Assembly: GCA_016930915.1 (NCBI GenBank)
Contig: JAFGFU010000005.1
Location: 82,401 to 146,400, forward strand
Direction: 5' to 3'
Length of the DNA stretch: 64,000 nucleotides
Origin: Campylobacterales bacterium
Lineage (GTDB): Bacteria; Campylobacterota; Campylobacteria; Campylobacterales; Sulfurospirillaceae
The translations under genes were made by a program, and so were the position numbers. Positions 9,494 to 17,716 of this stretch are shown here, one piece after another. Below the pieces are notes generated by a model. That model had not been told where the DNA came from, ran no database searches, and saw only the letters and a program-made list of their open reading frames with translations. Positions within the stretch are counted from its first letter, which is position 1. Each line of letters opens with the position of its first letter.

Positions 9494-10225
9494 GTGACAA
9501 ATGCTTATGAGAGTTGCTGTATGCAAGAGGCTACGGGTGAGACCCTGCGTCCTGGTGGATTTACATTGACTCAAAAAGCCGTTAGTTTTTGTGGCTTAAC
9601 ACAGAAAAGTCGTGTTCTTGATGTAGGGTGTGGCATGGGTGCAACGGTTTCTTACTTATATGAAAACTATGGAATAAGTGCAGTGGGCATTGACCCATCT
9701 CAAAAACTTTTGGGCATAGCAAAAGTTAAAAATCCTTTTGCCACATTTTTTTTAGGTGCAGGGGAAGCTTTGCCTTTTGAGAAAGAGCGTTTTGAGTGCG
9801 TTACTGCAGAATGCACATTATCGTTGATGAATACTTTACATGTAAGTTTGCACGAAGTGCATAGAGTCTTAGAAAAAGGCGGTTGGTTTGTTATCACCGA
9901 TGTGTATGCGAAAAACCCTGAGGCACTCAAATCGATGGAAAATTTTTCACTCAATTCGTGTATGAGAGGCTTGCACCATCTGCCACGTTTACAACACGAA
10001 CTAGAGATGATGGGATTTGAGGTGATGCTTTTAGAAGATTGTAGCCAATTACTTAAAGAGCTTATGGTGAAAATCATTTTTTCACACGGTTCCATGAATG
10101 CTTTTTGGAGCAAAACGCTTGAAGATGAAACACCGCATGCGTGCTGTGCATTTGAGCAAAATCTTAAAGCGTGCAAACCAGGGTATTTTATGATGGTTTT
10201 ACAAAAAGGAGAATGCAATGGATGA
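9494..10225 (+). CDS. SAM-dependent methyltransferase (DVU_1556/TrsM-like)
   Basis: The 243-residue protein starts at GTG 9494, directly after the preceding stop and with GGAGG about 10 nt upstream. It is a class I methyltransferase: motif I is VLDVGCGMGATVSYL, followed by VGIDPS, an ECTLSLM post-motif and HRVLEKGGWFVITD. It also has unusual paired cysteines (ESCCMQEATG at the N-terminus, HACCAFEQN near the C-terminus) beyond the core fold. The substrate is unknown. Its fixed position between the small CxxC protein and the C_GCAxxG_C_C protein matches the Desulfovibrio DVU_1556 neighbourhood as I recall it. The next gene overlaps its end by 8 nt. Confidence 0.82.
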   Translation: MTNAYESCCMQEATGETLRPGGFTLTQKAVSFCGLTQKSRVLDVGCGMGATVSYLYENYGISAVGIDPSQKLLGIAKVKNPFATFFLGAGEALPFEKERFECVTAECTLSLMNTLHVSLHEVHRVLEKGGWFVITDVYAKNPEALKSMENFSLNSCMRGLHHLPRLQHELEMMGFEVMLLEDCSQLLKELMVKIIFSHGSMNAFWSKTLEDETPHACCAFEQNLKACKPGYFMMVLQKGECNG

Positions 10226-10664
10226 TTTATCGCTTCGTTTATTTAAGCTCTCAAATGAAGGGTTTTGCTGTGCGCAAATCATGTACAAGCTGGCTTTGGA
10301 AGATGAGGGAAGTCACAATGATGACTTAGTGCGTGCCGCACAAGGCTTATGTAGAGGTATCGCCGATACGCAAAAAACTTGTGGGGTACTCACTGGAGCG
10401 CTTGGCGTTTTGGGTTTGTATGGTGCTAAAGGTAGTGAGAACGAAAGTGCAAAAGAAAATTTCTCACACATGATTAAAGAATTTCACGCATGGTTTAAAG
10501 CCGAATTTGGCTCCACCAAATGTGTGACCCTCATCGGTGAGAGAGACTTTACAAGTGCGGATCAAAGTTTTAAACCTATCTGCGCTGGAATGATTCAAAA
10601 GGCCTATGTCAAAGTCTATGAGATATTGCAAGAACACGGCTACGAGTATGGCAACAGAACGTGA
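10218..10664 (+). CDS. C_GCAxxG_C_C family redox protein (DVU_1555-like)
   Basis: This 148-residue protein carries the family pattern: GFCCAQ near residue 14, CRGIADTQKTCGVLTGALGV in the middle, then KCVTLIGERDF and PICAGMI toward the end. These spaced cysteines are thought to bind a metal or act in redox chemistry, although the family has no settled biochemical role. The ATG at 10218 has GGAG upstream and overlaps the methyltransferase end by 8 nt, indicating translational coupling. It lies in a conserved aldehyde-oxidoreductase maturation-type cluster. Confidence 0.82.
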   Translation: MDDLSLRLFKLSNEGFCCAQIMYKLALEDEGSHNDDLVRAAQGLCRGIADTQKTCGVLTGALGVLGLYGAKGSENESAKENFSHMIKEFHAWFKAEFGSTKCVTLIGERDFTSADQSFKPICAGMIQKAYVKVYEILQEHGYEYGNRT

Positions 10665-10671
10665 ACATTTG

Positions 10672-11976
10672 ATGCAGACTCAAAGCCTTTGCCCGATTTG
10701 TTTGCGTAAGCTTGAAGCATTTATTGTTGAAGAGAACGATGATGCGTATATGCTTAAAACGTGTCCTGAACACGGCTTGTTTGAAACAGTGTTATGGAGG
10801 GGACGTACGCCTATGCGTGAGTGGATTCGCACCAAAGAGCGTGCGACTATTAAAAACCCCATCACGCAAATAGATCAAGGATGCCCCTTTGATTGCGGGT
10901 TGTGCTCTGCGCATCGGCAACACACCTGTACTGCACTCATTGAAGTCACTTCTCGTTGCAATTTAAACTGTCGCTTTTGTTTTGCGGATGCATTGGATAG
11001 CCAAAGTAAAGACCCGAGTTTAGAGCAGATGCGGTTTCAGTTTGAGAGCATTTTAAAAGTTTCAGGCAGATGCAATATCCAACTCTCAGGCGGTGAGCCA
11101 ACGGTGAGGGATGATTTGGCAGACATCATTCGTATAGGTGTTGAACTGGAATTTCCTTTCATTCAGGTCAATACCAATGGCATACGCATGGCAAAAGAGG
11201 AAGCGTATGTCAAAGCCTTAAAAGAAGCGGGGCTTAGTTCTATCTTTTTACAATTTGATGGTATTGATGATGCTATTTATGAGAAACTAAGAGGCAAACC
11301 ACTCTTTGAGCTAAAAGTTAAAGCGATTGAAAATTGCCAAAAATATGGCATTGGCGTGGTATTGGTTCCAACCATCGTACCTCGCGTTAATGAGCAGAGC
11401 ATCGGCGATATTGTTCGTTTTGGTATCAGCCACTCTCCTACGGTAAGAGGGGTACATTTTCAGCCTGTGAGTTACTTTGGGCGTATTCCAAAAGCACCCA
11501 AAGATGAAGACAGAATCACCTTGCCTGAGGTGATGGATCTCCTTTGTGAACAGATGCATGGCATGGTTGAAATGAATAGTATGCAACCCCCTGGGTGTGA
11601 AAATGCGCTGTGTTCGTTTAATGGCAATTACCTTATCGAAAAGGGCGTTTTAAAACCCGTGAGCAAACGCTCATGCTGTTCGAGTAATGCTAAAGCCGAA
11701 GAGGGAGCAAATAAAGCCAAAGCCTTTGTGGCTCGCAATTGGGCGTATCAACAACAAGCCAAAGAAGAGAAACTTTCTGATTGGGACAAAATTCTCAATG
11801 CTATTGCGAACAACACCTTTAGCCTCTCTGGCATGGCGTTTCAAGATGTATGGAATGTGAATTTAGAACGTATTAGAGATTGTTGTATTCATGTCTCTAT
11901 GGCTGATGGAAGACTCATTCCTTTTTGCATGTACAACATCACCAACATGGAAGGAAAGTCCCTTTATCGGGACTAA
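10672..11976 (+). CDS. Radical SAM protein (DVU_1554/TrsS-like)
   Basis: The protein has about 434 residues from ATG 10672; ATG 10648 in the same frame would overlap the previous gene, and neither start has a strong ribosome site. The N-terminal CPICLRKL and CPEHGLFE look like a zinc ribbon, followed by CPFDCGLCSAH and the radical SAM CxxxCxxC motif in SRCNLNCRFCFAD. SAM-binding features are QLSGGEPTVR and INTNG-like QVNTNGIRM. A late RSCCSS dicysteine and a C-terminal CCIH and CMYN set suggest a SPASM-like auxiliary cluster. Relatives in other anaerobes are named TrsS and some are selenoproteins; here cysteines occupy all visible positions. The substrate is unknown. Confidence 0.82.
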   Translation: MQTQSLCPICLRKLEAFIVEENDDAYMLKTCPEHGLFETVLWRGRTPMREWIRTKERATIKNPITQIDQGCPFDCGLCSAHRQHTCTALIEVTSRCNLNCRFCFADALDSQSKDPSLEQMRFQFESILKVSGRCNIQLSGGEPTVRDDLADIIRIGVELEFPFIQVNTNGIRMAKEEAYVKALKEAGLSSIFLQFDGIDDAIYEKLRGKPLFELKVKAIENCQKYGIGVVLVPTIVPRVNEQSIGDIVRFGISHSPTVRGVHFQPVSYFGRIPKAPKDEDRITLPEVMDLLCEQMHGMVEMNSMQPPGCENALCSFNGNYLIEKGVLKPVSKRSCCSSNAKAEEGANKAKAFVARNWAYQQQAKEEKLSDWDKILNAIANNTFSLSGMAFQDVWNVNLERIRDCCIHVSMADGRLIPFCMYNITNMEGKSLYRD

Positions 11977-11984
11977 AAGAGAGC

Positions 11985-13289
11985 ATGATGCACAAAACAC
12001 CATTGGAAAACTGGATAGCAAAGCGTACCCATTTGAGCACAAAAAGCCAAGAGGCATTAAGGGCGTATCAGCTTGAAAAGCTCACACACACTTTAGCACA
12101 TGCCAAAGACAAAAGCCGATTTTACAAAGAGAGATTAAAAGAAACCGACCTTGATACCATCAGCTCACTGAGTGATTTTGAACAGGTTCCTTTTACGACA
12201 CCTTTGGATATTAGACGCAATGCGCATGATTTTTTGTGCGTTTCCGCCCATGAGATAGAGCGCATCGTGACGCTTAACACCTCAGGCACGACGGGTGATG
12301 AAAAACGCATCTTTTTTACGCACGAGGACTTAGAAGAGACCATCGACTTTTTTCACTATGGCATGAACTGTTTGGTCGAAAAAGGTGATAAGGTCATGGT
12401 GTTGCTCCCAGGTCCTAGCTATGGAAGTATTGGGGATTTGCTCAAAAAAGCACTCTCTCGCTCAAATATTGAGTGTGTGGTGCATGGTGTGTTGCAAGAT
12501 GTGGAAAAAACAGCACAGTGTATTGAGGAGCATCATATTAGTTGCATCGTGGGCATTCCAATGCAAGTACGCTATCTAAGCCTTATGAAACCTGAACTCT
12601 TTAACACACACATTCAAAAAGTGCTGTTAAGTACGGACTATGTTCCTGATGTGCTTGTCAAAACCCTGAGTCGCAATGGTACATGTAAGGTGTTTAACCA
12701 CTACGGCATGACCGAGATGGGTTATGGTGGAGGTGTGGAATGCGAGTGTTTGAATGGGTATCACCTAAGAGAAAACCATCTGTATTTTGAAATTATCGAC
12801 CCTAAGACGGGTGAACGTGTGAGCGATGGCGAGTATGGTGAGGTGGTTTTTACCACGCTGAATCGCCAAGCGATGCCTTTGATTCGCTACAAAACGGGTG
12901 ATATGGCACGATTTGTTAGCCAGCCTTGTGGGTGTGGTACTTTTTTGCGCACCATGGAAAAGGTGCGTGGACGCATGGAAAATAAGATAAATATTAATGG
13001 GTGTGAGGTGCATTTGAGGGAGCTAGATGAAATTATCCTAAGCTATGATGAGGTGATGGATTATAAAGCAGAATACTTTGGGAAAAATACGTTACATGTA
13101 AGGCTTATGGTCGCACAAAAATCACCCTCAAAAAGGCTTGAAGCATTCATAGCACATGTACTGAATGCACAGTATAAGGGAGCGGTTGACTTTTGTATAG
13201 AGCAGTTTGAAGAGGATGATTTATTGAAAATAAGCAATAGCATGATCAAACGAAAATTACACACAGGCAAAATGGAGATGAGGGTATGA
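11985..13289 (+). CDS. AMP-dependent ligase of the PaaK type (DVU_1553-like)
   Basis: The ATG at 11985 (or 11988) lies 8 nt after the radical SAM stop with GAGAG upstream, giving 434 residues. It belongs to the phenylacetate-CoA ligase/adenylate-forming superfamily: P-loop-like LNTSGTTGDEKRIFFTHED near residue 87, FNHYGMTEMGYGG (A5 motif), and YKTGDMARF (A7 region). It would adenylate a carboxylate and probably pass it to CoA. Within this cluster the substrate could be the acid made by Mop or a cofactor intermediate; the sequence does not decide. Its stop overlaps the next start (ATGA). Confidence 0.82.
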   Translation: MMHKTPLENWIAKRTHLSTKSQEALRAYQLEKLTHTLAHAKDKSRFYKERLKETDLDTISSLSDFEQVPFTTPLDIRRNAHDFLCVSAHEIERIVTLNTSGTTGDEKRIFFTHEDLEETIDFFHYGMNCLVEKGDKVMVLLPGPSYGSIGDLLKKALSRSNIECVVHGVLQDVEKTAQCIEEHHISCIVGIPMQVRYLSLMKPELFNTHIQKVLLSTDYVPDVLVKTLSRNGTCKVFNHYGMTEMGYGGGVECECLNGYHLRENHLYFEIIDPKTGERVSDGEYGEVVFTTLNRQAMPLIRYKTGDMARFVSQPCGCGTFLRTMEKVRGRMENKININGCEVHLRELDEIILSYDEVMDYKAEYFGKNTLHVRLMVAQKSPSKRLEAFIAHVLNAQYKGAVDFCIEQFEEDDLLKISNSMIKRKLHTGKMEMRV

Positions 13290-14318
13290 AAAGAATGATA
13301 GATTCTATCGTAGAGAGTTTAAACACCCAACACGATGTTGTTACTGCAACCATTGTACAAAAAAGCGGTTCAGCCCCTAGAGAAGCAGGGACGAAGATGA
13401 TGATTCGTACCGATGGAAGTATCGTTGGTACCATAGGTGGGGGCTTGCTTGAAGCGATGTGTATGAAATATGCACCTGATATTTTAAGCAGTAAAAAGCA
13501 TGTTATGCAAGATTTTGAATTATCTGACAGTGATGCAACAGCTCAGGGAATGGTGTGTGGTGGCGAGGTGAGGGTGTTGTTAGAATATCTGGATGCTTTG
13601 GATATTTCTCAACTCACTATTCAGCATAAAGCGCAAGAACTTAGCTCTTTAGAGACTGATTTTGTAATGATTACTAAGATTTCACAGAAGCGTATTGTGG
13701 GGCAAAGCAAGTGGATTTGTACTGAAATGGATTTTTTTGGAGAAGAAGATAAAGAGGTGCTAAGCATTGCAATAAAGCTTAGAGAAAATTTTAATCGCAT
13801 TAAGTTTCATCTACATACAGGTAAAGAGACTTATATGATTGAGCCTTATTATGCGACGCAACGACTTTATATTGTAGGCGCTGGTCATGTGTCTCAACAA
13901 ATTGCGATGCTAAGCCAAAGTGTTGGTTTTTACACCGTTGTGATGGATGACAGGCAAGAGTTTGCCAACAAAGAGCGGTTCCCTAGTGCTGAAGAGGTGC
14001 ATGTTATCTCCTCTTATGAGCTTTTGCGTCAAGAAGTCAGTATCCCAAAAAACAGTTATATTGTCATTGTCAGCCGAAGCCACGCATTGGATCAAATTAT
14101 TCTCCAACAAGCCCTTCACACCCACGCCAAATACATTGGCATGATTGGGAGCAAAAGCAAAAAAAAATCATGTTTATGGGGAACTTTTAGCAGAGGGTTT
14201 TGCACAAAAGGAGCTAGAGGAAGTACATTGTCCTATTGGTGTTCCTATTAACGCTCAAACGCCTGAAGAGATTGCCATTAGCATCGTAGCGGAGCTTATT
14301 AAAGCCAAAAGAAGTTAA
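13286..14318 (+). pseudogene. XdhC/CoxF-family molybdoenzyme maturation factor, frameshifted at an A9 run
   Basis: The N-terminal XdhC/CoxI domain has SGSAPREAGTKMMI and IGGGLLEAMC. A Rossmann domain follows with LYIVGAGHVSQQIA and VSRSHALDQ, then YIGMIGSKSK. As read, the frame then runs into a non-family tail and stops at 14251. If one A of the A9 tract (14159-14167) is skipped, the family C-terminus appears (NHVYGELLAEGF, then CPIGVPINAQTPEEIAISI) and ends at 14318, giving 343 residues. XdhC proteins bind or insert sulfurated molybdenum cofactor. This is therefore a real frameshift, a homopolymer sequencing error, or a transcript-slippage site. Its partner gene mop is also broken. Confidence 0.85.
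14159..14167 (+). other. A9 homopolymer frameshift site in xdhC
   Basis: Nine consecutive A residues follow the codons for Ser-Lys-Ser. Removing one base restores 50 family-like codons to the stop at 14316-14318, which lies 4 nt before the next ATG as expected for this packed operon. A runs of this length can promote RNA polymerase slippage. Confidence 0.85.
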
Positions 14319-14322
14319 GCAG

Positions 14323-15429
14323 ATGGCAAAGCAAAACATCGCTGTTCTCATCATCGCTGCTGGGTATTCCTCACGCATGGGTGATTTTAAACCGCTTTTG
14401 CCTTTGGGAAAAATGAGTGCGTTAGAGCGGTTGATTGAGACTTACCAAGCGCATGGGATAGGGCATATTTATGTGGTGGTGGGGCATAGAAAAGATGAGC
14501 TTATCGACGTTTTAAAAGGCTACAAGGTTCATATCGTTTACAACGAGGATTATGATCAAGGCATGTTTAGCTCCATTCAAAAAGGGTTGCGTGTGATGGA
14601 CGAGCGCATCGAAGCGTTTTACATGAATCCTGTGGATATTCCCCTTATTAAGCTTCAAAGCCTTGCGCTTTTGTACGAGGCGTATGAGCATGAGAAAAAA
14701 GGGGTGATTTACCCGACATTTTTAGGGCGCAAAGGGCATCCACCCCTCATTGACATGAAGTACAAAGCGAATATTCTCGCCAGCGATGGCAAAGGTGGGC
14801 TTAAAAAAGTCCTTGAAGCATTTTGTGATGATGCTTTACATGTAAAGGTTTACGACCAATCGGTACTCATGGATATGGATACGAAAGAGGATTATGAAGT
14901 TCTAAAAGCGTATGAGGCACTGCATGCGCCCAGCGACGAGGAGTGTTATGCTTTGATGGATTTTTACGGGGTAGAAGAGCGTATTATCAAGCATTGCCAA
15001 GCGGTTAAGTCCATGGTGCGCATTTTGTTACATGAAGTCTCACGCAGTGGCATTTACTTTGATGCCCCCACACTTTTAGCCGCAGCTCTTTTGCACGATA
15101 TCGCACGCAAAGAGAAAAACCACGCCTTCGTGGGTGCGCAAAAATTACGAGCTATGGGTTATGATGCCATTGCCAAGTTGATTGAAACCCATATGGACAT
15201 TGACGTGGACACCCATGCGCCTTTAAATGCCAATGAGATTCTTTTTTTAGCCGATAAGTTGGTGAATGAAGATGAGGTGTGCGGTGTGAAAAAACGCTTT
15301 GCCAAAGCACTTCAAAAATGCGAGGGAAACGCTCTGGCGTGTGATAATATTCAAAAGCGATTGAGTGCTGTAAAAGCGATTATTGCTAAGATACAAATCC
15401 TTACATGTAAAGATTTTCCCTATGGTTGA
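14323..15429 (+). CDS. MobA-like nucleotidyltransferase fused to an HD domain (DVU_1551-like)
   Basis: This is a 368-residue two-domain protein. Residues 1 to about 195 are a MobA/MocA-like NTP transferase: AVLIIAAGYSSRMGDFKPLL binds nucleotide, with NPVDIPLI and MDMDTKEDY further on. Residues about 215 to 360 are an HD metal-dependent phosphohydrolase-like domain with ALLHDIARKEKNH and ETHMDI. MocA-type enzymes add CMP or GMP to molybdopterin, so a role in the Mop cofactor is likely. The HD half may reverse or proofread that step; this is inference. It overlaps the next gene by 8 nt. Confidence 0.82.
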   Translation: MAKQNIAVLIIAAGYSSRMGDFKPLLPLGKMSALERLIETYQAHGIGHIYVVVGHRKDELIDVLKGYKVHIVYNEDYDQGMFSSIQKGLRVMDERIEAFYMNPVDIPLIKLQSLALLYEAYEHEKKGVIYPTFLGRKGHPPLIDMKYKANILASDGKGGLKKVLEAFCDDALHVKVYDQSVLMDMDTKEDYEVLKAYEALHAPSDEECYALMDFYGVEERIIKHCQAVKSMVRILLHEVSRSGIYFDAPTLLAAALLHDIARKEKNHAFVGAQKLRAMGYDAIAKLIETHMDIDVDTHAPLNANEILFLADKLVNEDEVCGVKKRFAKALQKCEGNALACDNIQKRLSAVKAIIAKIQILTCKDFPYG

Positions 15430-16012
15430 AAAAGTCTATTTGGTACGCCATGGACACATTGATACAGGAGGAGAAAAGCGCTACATCGGGCAAACCAACC
15501 TGCCTCTTGATGCGCTAGGGCTTGAACAGGCTCATGCTTTGTCGAAGTATTTTAAAACCATTCCTTTGGATGCTGTTTTTACCAGTCCGTTGATGCGTTG
15601 CGTGCAAACCACACGGATTATTGCATCTGCCTATGAAGAGGTGGAAGCCTTGCGTGAGATCAATATGGGAAATTGGGAAAATATGCCACTTCGAGAAATC
15701 AGAGCACGTGACCCACAAGGCTTTGAAGAGCGAGGTCGAAATATCGAACACTTCACACCCCCACAAGGAGAGAGTTTTAGCACTCTTTCCAAACGGGTCT
15801 TAGAGGCGTTTCATACCCTCACGCAAAACTACCATGGCACCGTGCTTATCGTCGCACACGCTGGGGTTAATCGGGTTATTTTGCGCCACATCTTAGGTGT
15901 TTCTTTTGAGAAGATCTTTGAAATCAAGCAACCCTATGCTGGTGTTAATCTGCTGGTGAGAGATTTAAAAAAAGAAGAGTGGAAAGAGGCTTTACATGTA
16001 AAGCCTCTTTAG
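15422..16012 (+). CDS. Histidine phosphatase (phosphoglycerate mutase/CobC-like)
   Basis: The ATG at 15422 overlaps the end of the nucleotidyltransferase gene and gives 196 residues; an upstream in-frame ATG at 15383 would add only a low-complexity piece. The catalytic LVRHGHIDT motif is at residues 6-14, TSPLMRCVQT follows, then EINMGNWENM and the second catalytic His in VAHAGVNRVI. The size and the INMGNWE motif are those of alpha-ribazole phosphatase-like enzymes. As the last gene of the mop operon it may dephosphorylate a cofactor or nucleotide intermediate. Its final codons lie inside a 28-nt palindrome. Confidence 0.8.
   Translation: MVEKVYLVRHGHIDTGGEKRYIGQTNLPLDALGLEQAHALSKYFKTIPLDAVFTSPLMRCVQTTRIIASAYEEVEALREINMGNWENMPLREIRARDPQGFEERGRNIEHFTPPQGESFSTLSKRVLEAFHTLTQNYHGTVLIVAHAGVNRVILRHILGVSFEKIFEIKQPYAGVNLLVRDLKKEEWKEALHVKPL
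15983..16010. terminator. 28-nt perfect palindrome centred on TTTACATGTAAA
   Basis: Fourteen bases (15983-15996) are the exact reverse complement of the next fourteen, with TACATGTA at the centre. It overlaps the last codons of the phosphatase gene and lies 5 nt from the converging CNNM stop. T and A runs flank both sides. It could act as a bidirectional terminator, although a loopless palindrome is unusual for that job. Confidence 0.6.
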
Positions 16013-16014
16013 GG

Positions 16015-17091
16015 TTAATTAACTTTGGCTTTTTCGAGTTTTTTACGCTCAATTTTAATGCGGTCTTGGAATTTTTTACTTCTGTCTTTTGCAAAAAGTT
16101 GCATATCTTCAACTTCGTCCATTTCATCGACGATTTCAACACCTAAAAGTGTTTCAATGGCATCTTCAAGGGTAACAACACCTGCAGTTTGTCCGTAACT
16201 ATCAAAAACAATAAAGAGATGTGTTTTACGTTTAATAAATTGGTCAATAAGGTTTGGTACAGGAAGATTTTCTGAGACCATATGCACTTCATGTGAAATT
16301 TGCTCTAACGTTGTCGCATCATGATCTTCAACACTCTCTTCAAGAATACGTTGATTAAAGACGATACCCACAACATCATCAAGCGTTTCACCAAAAATAG
16401 GAATACGTGAATGGATGTACATTCTATCGTCCTCAATGGCATCTTCAATGGTGGTTGTGGCAGGTAGAGCAAAGACAACGCTACGTGGTGTCATAATGTC
16501 TTTGGCTTTAATATTTTTCAGTTTTAAGAGGTTTTCAATCAAATCACTCTCTTTACTTAAAATAGAACCTTCTCTCTCACCCATGGCAACGACTGCCATA
16601 ATTTCATCACGTGAATAATTATTGTGCTGTTTTTTGTTTTTAGAGATAAATTTGGTCAGCAGCGATGAAATCCATGTAAAAGGTGTGGTGAGTGTTACAA
16701 AAAATGAGATGGTATAGGCAGAAGGTACTAAAAGCTTTTTCCAGTATATGGCCCCAATGGTTTTAGGGAGAATTTCAGATGCATATAAAATGAGCAGAGT
16801 TACCGCAAAAGCAACAGCTGTTTGCCACTCTTCACCAAATATGATTTGTGCTTGTGCTCCAACGCCTGCAGCTCCCATAGTGTGGGCAAAAGTGTTGACC
16901 GTTAAAATAGAAGAAATAGGTTTATCAATATCAGATTTTAGATGTTTTAGTTTTTGAACGACCTCTTCATTGGATTCTTTTGGCAAGCTTTCAATATACG
17001 AATTGGTACTTGAGAGCAGTACGGCTTCAAGAATAGAGCAAAGAAAAGAGATAGAAATGGCGATAAGAAGATAGACAAGCAGTAGTGTCAT
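16015..17091 (-). CDS. CNNM/CorC-family membrane protein with DUF21 and CBS pair
   Basis: The 358-residue protein starts at the ATG at 17091 after AGGAG. The DUF21 (CNNM) transmembrane domain covers roughly residues 1-175, with several hydrophobic segments starting LLLVYLLIAISISFLC. A tandem CBS pair follows (DIMTPRSVVFALPA, then GVVTLEDAIETLLGVEIVDE). The C-terminal CorC_HlyC domain usual in longer relatives is absent. Such proteins take part in Mg2+/Co2+ efflux or homeostasis. Its start codon overlaps the stop of a 20-codon leader ORF, so its translation is probably coupled to that peptide. Confidence 0.85.
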   Translation of the reverse strand: MTLLLVYLLIAISISFLCSILEAVLLSSTNSYIESLPKESNEEVVQKLKHLKSDIDKPISSILTVNTFAHTMGAAGVGAQAQIIFGEEWQTAVAFAVTLLILYASEILPKTIGAIYWKKLLVPSAYTISFFVTLTTPFTWISSLLTKFISKNKKQHNNYSRDEIMAVVAMGEREGSILSKESDLIENLLKLKNIKAKDIMTPRSVVFALPATTTIEDAIEDDRMYIHSRIPIFGETLDDVVGIVFNQRILEESVEDHDATTLEQISHEVHMVSENLPVPNLIDQFIKRKTHLFIVFDSYGQTAGVVTLEDAIETLLGVEIVDEMDEVEDMQLFAKDRSKKFQDRIKIERKKLEKAKVN

Positions 17092-17150
17092 AGGATGGCT
17101 CCTAGAACAGAAGAGAGTAAGCTACACGAGTCTGGTTCGCTTTGGGTCAT
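17088..17150 (-). CDS. Predicted 20-residue leader peptide coupled to the CNNM gene
   Basis: An ATG at 17150 follows AAAGGA at correct spacing and a TATAAT box at 17183-17188 on the same strand. It opens a 20-codon frame beginning MTQSEPDSCS and ending LGAIL. Its TGA overlaps the CNNM ATG as ATGA. It is serine-rich with one cysteine. Placement and coupling suggest a regulatory leader like those of some bacterial magnesium transport genes, but no such peptide is known to me here. Translation is unproven. Confidence 0.5.
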   Translation of the reverse strand: MTQSEPDSCSLLSSVLGAIL

Positions 17151-17182
17151 ACGAAATTCCTTTTAAAATAATTTGAACGGGT

Positions 17183-17188
17183 ATTATA
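17183..17188 (-). promoter_or_regulatory. -10 box for the CNNM transcript
   Basis: TATAAT on the minus strand lies about 30 bp upstream of the leader-peptide start and its ribosome site. The A/T-rich surroundings and lack of a clear -35 match usual Campylobacterota sigma70 promoters. Confidence 0.55.
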
Positions 17189-17202
17189 GCATAAACTCAA
17201 AA

Positions 17203-17568
17203 CTATCTTTTTTGAGGAGCAAAGGTAAGGGAGAGTGAATTGACACAATGGCGTGTATTTTTAGGAGTGAACCCCTCGCCCTCAAATACATGTCCTAAGT
17301 GCGCTCCACAGGCTTTACAGAGAATTTCAATGCGCCTACCATCTGTGTCAGTTTTGCGTTGAACGGCACCTTCTATTTCATCATCAAAGCTAGGCCATCC
17401 ACAGCCTGATTTAAATTTTGAAGAAGAGCGATACAAAGGCGAATGACAGCGTTTACAGTGGTAAACTCCTTCTTCATAAAAGTCGTTATACTCACCAGCA
17501 TAAGGCATTTCCGTTCCTTTATGAACGATAATATGTTCTTCCTCTGGTGTTAAAGGATTTAGATTCAT
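17203..17568 (-). CDS. msrB: Peptide-methionine (R)-S-oxide reductase MsrB
   Basis: The 121-residue stand-alone MsrB reduces methionine-R-sulfoxide in proteins with thioredoxin-type reductant. The zinc site is formed by CKRCHSPLY and [16 protein letters not shown] is the fold signature and the catalytic Cys is in [11 protein letters not shown] near the C-terminus. The length is typical of the single-domain enzyme. Its ATG has AAAAGGAAAAAAATG upstream. It probably forms a single-gene unit, since a different gene starts on the other strand at 17717. Confidence 0.93.
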   Translation of the reverse strand: MNLNPLTPEEEHIIVHKGTEMPYAGEYNDFYEEGVYHCKRCHSPLYRSSSKFKSGCGWPSFDDEIEGAVQRKTDTDGRRIEILCKACGAHLGHVFEGEGFTPKNTRHCVNSLSLTFAPQKR

Positions 17569-17609
17569 TTTTTTCCTTTTGGTGAATCAAAAATAAGGTA
17601 AAACTCTTT

Positions 17610-17659
17610 TACATGTAAAGATTTATAACGCTTTTAGGCTAAAAAGTGTTTTACATGTA
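17610..17659. repeat. Two direct copies of the extended TTTTACATGTAAAGATT motif
   Basis: TACATGTA at 17610-17617 and at 17652-17659 share the flanks TTTTACATGTAAAGATT. They are 42 bp apart, about four helical turns, in the gap between msrB and the TonB receptor gene. The paired phasing would suit a dimeric or cooperative DNA-binding protein. Confidence 0.7.
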
Positions 17660-17716
17660 AAGATTACTTATGGCTTTTTAAGGTAAAATTTTTCTCCCAA
17701 ATTTTAAGGAGAATGT

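Noticed and set aside
9700..10218. 172-codon minus-strand ORF
   Set aside because: It mirrors the methyltransferase gene with its clear SAM motifs on the plus strand; its translation has no family pattern.
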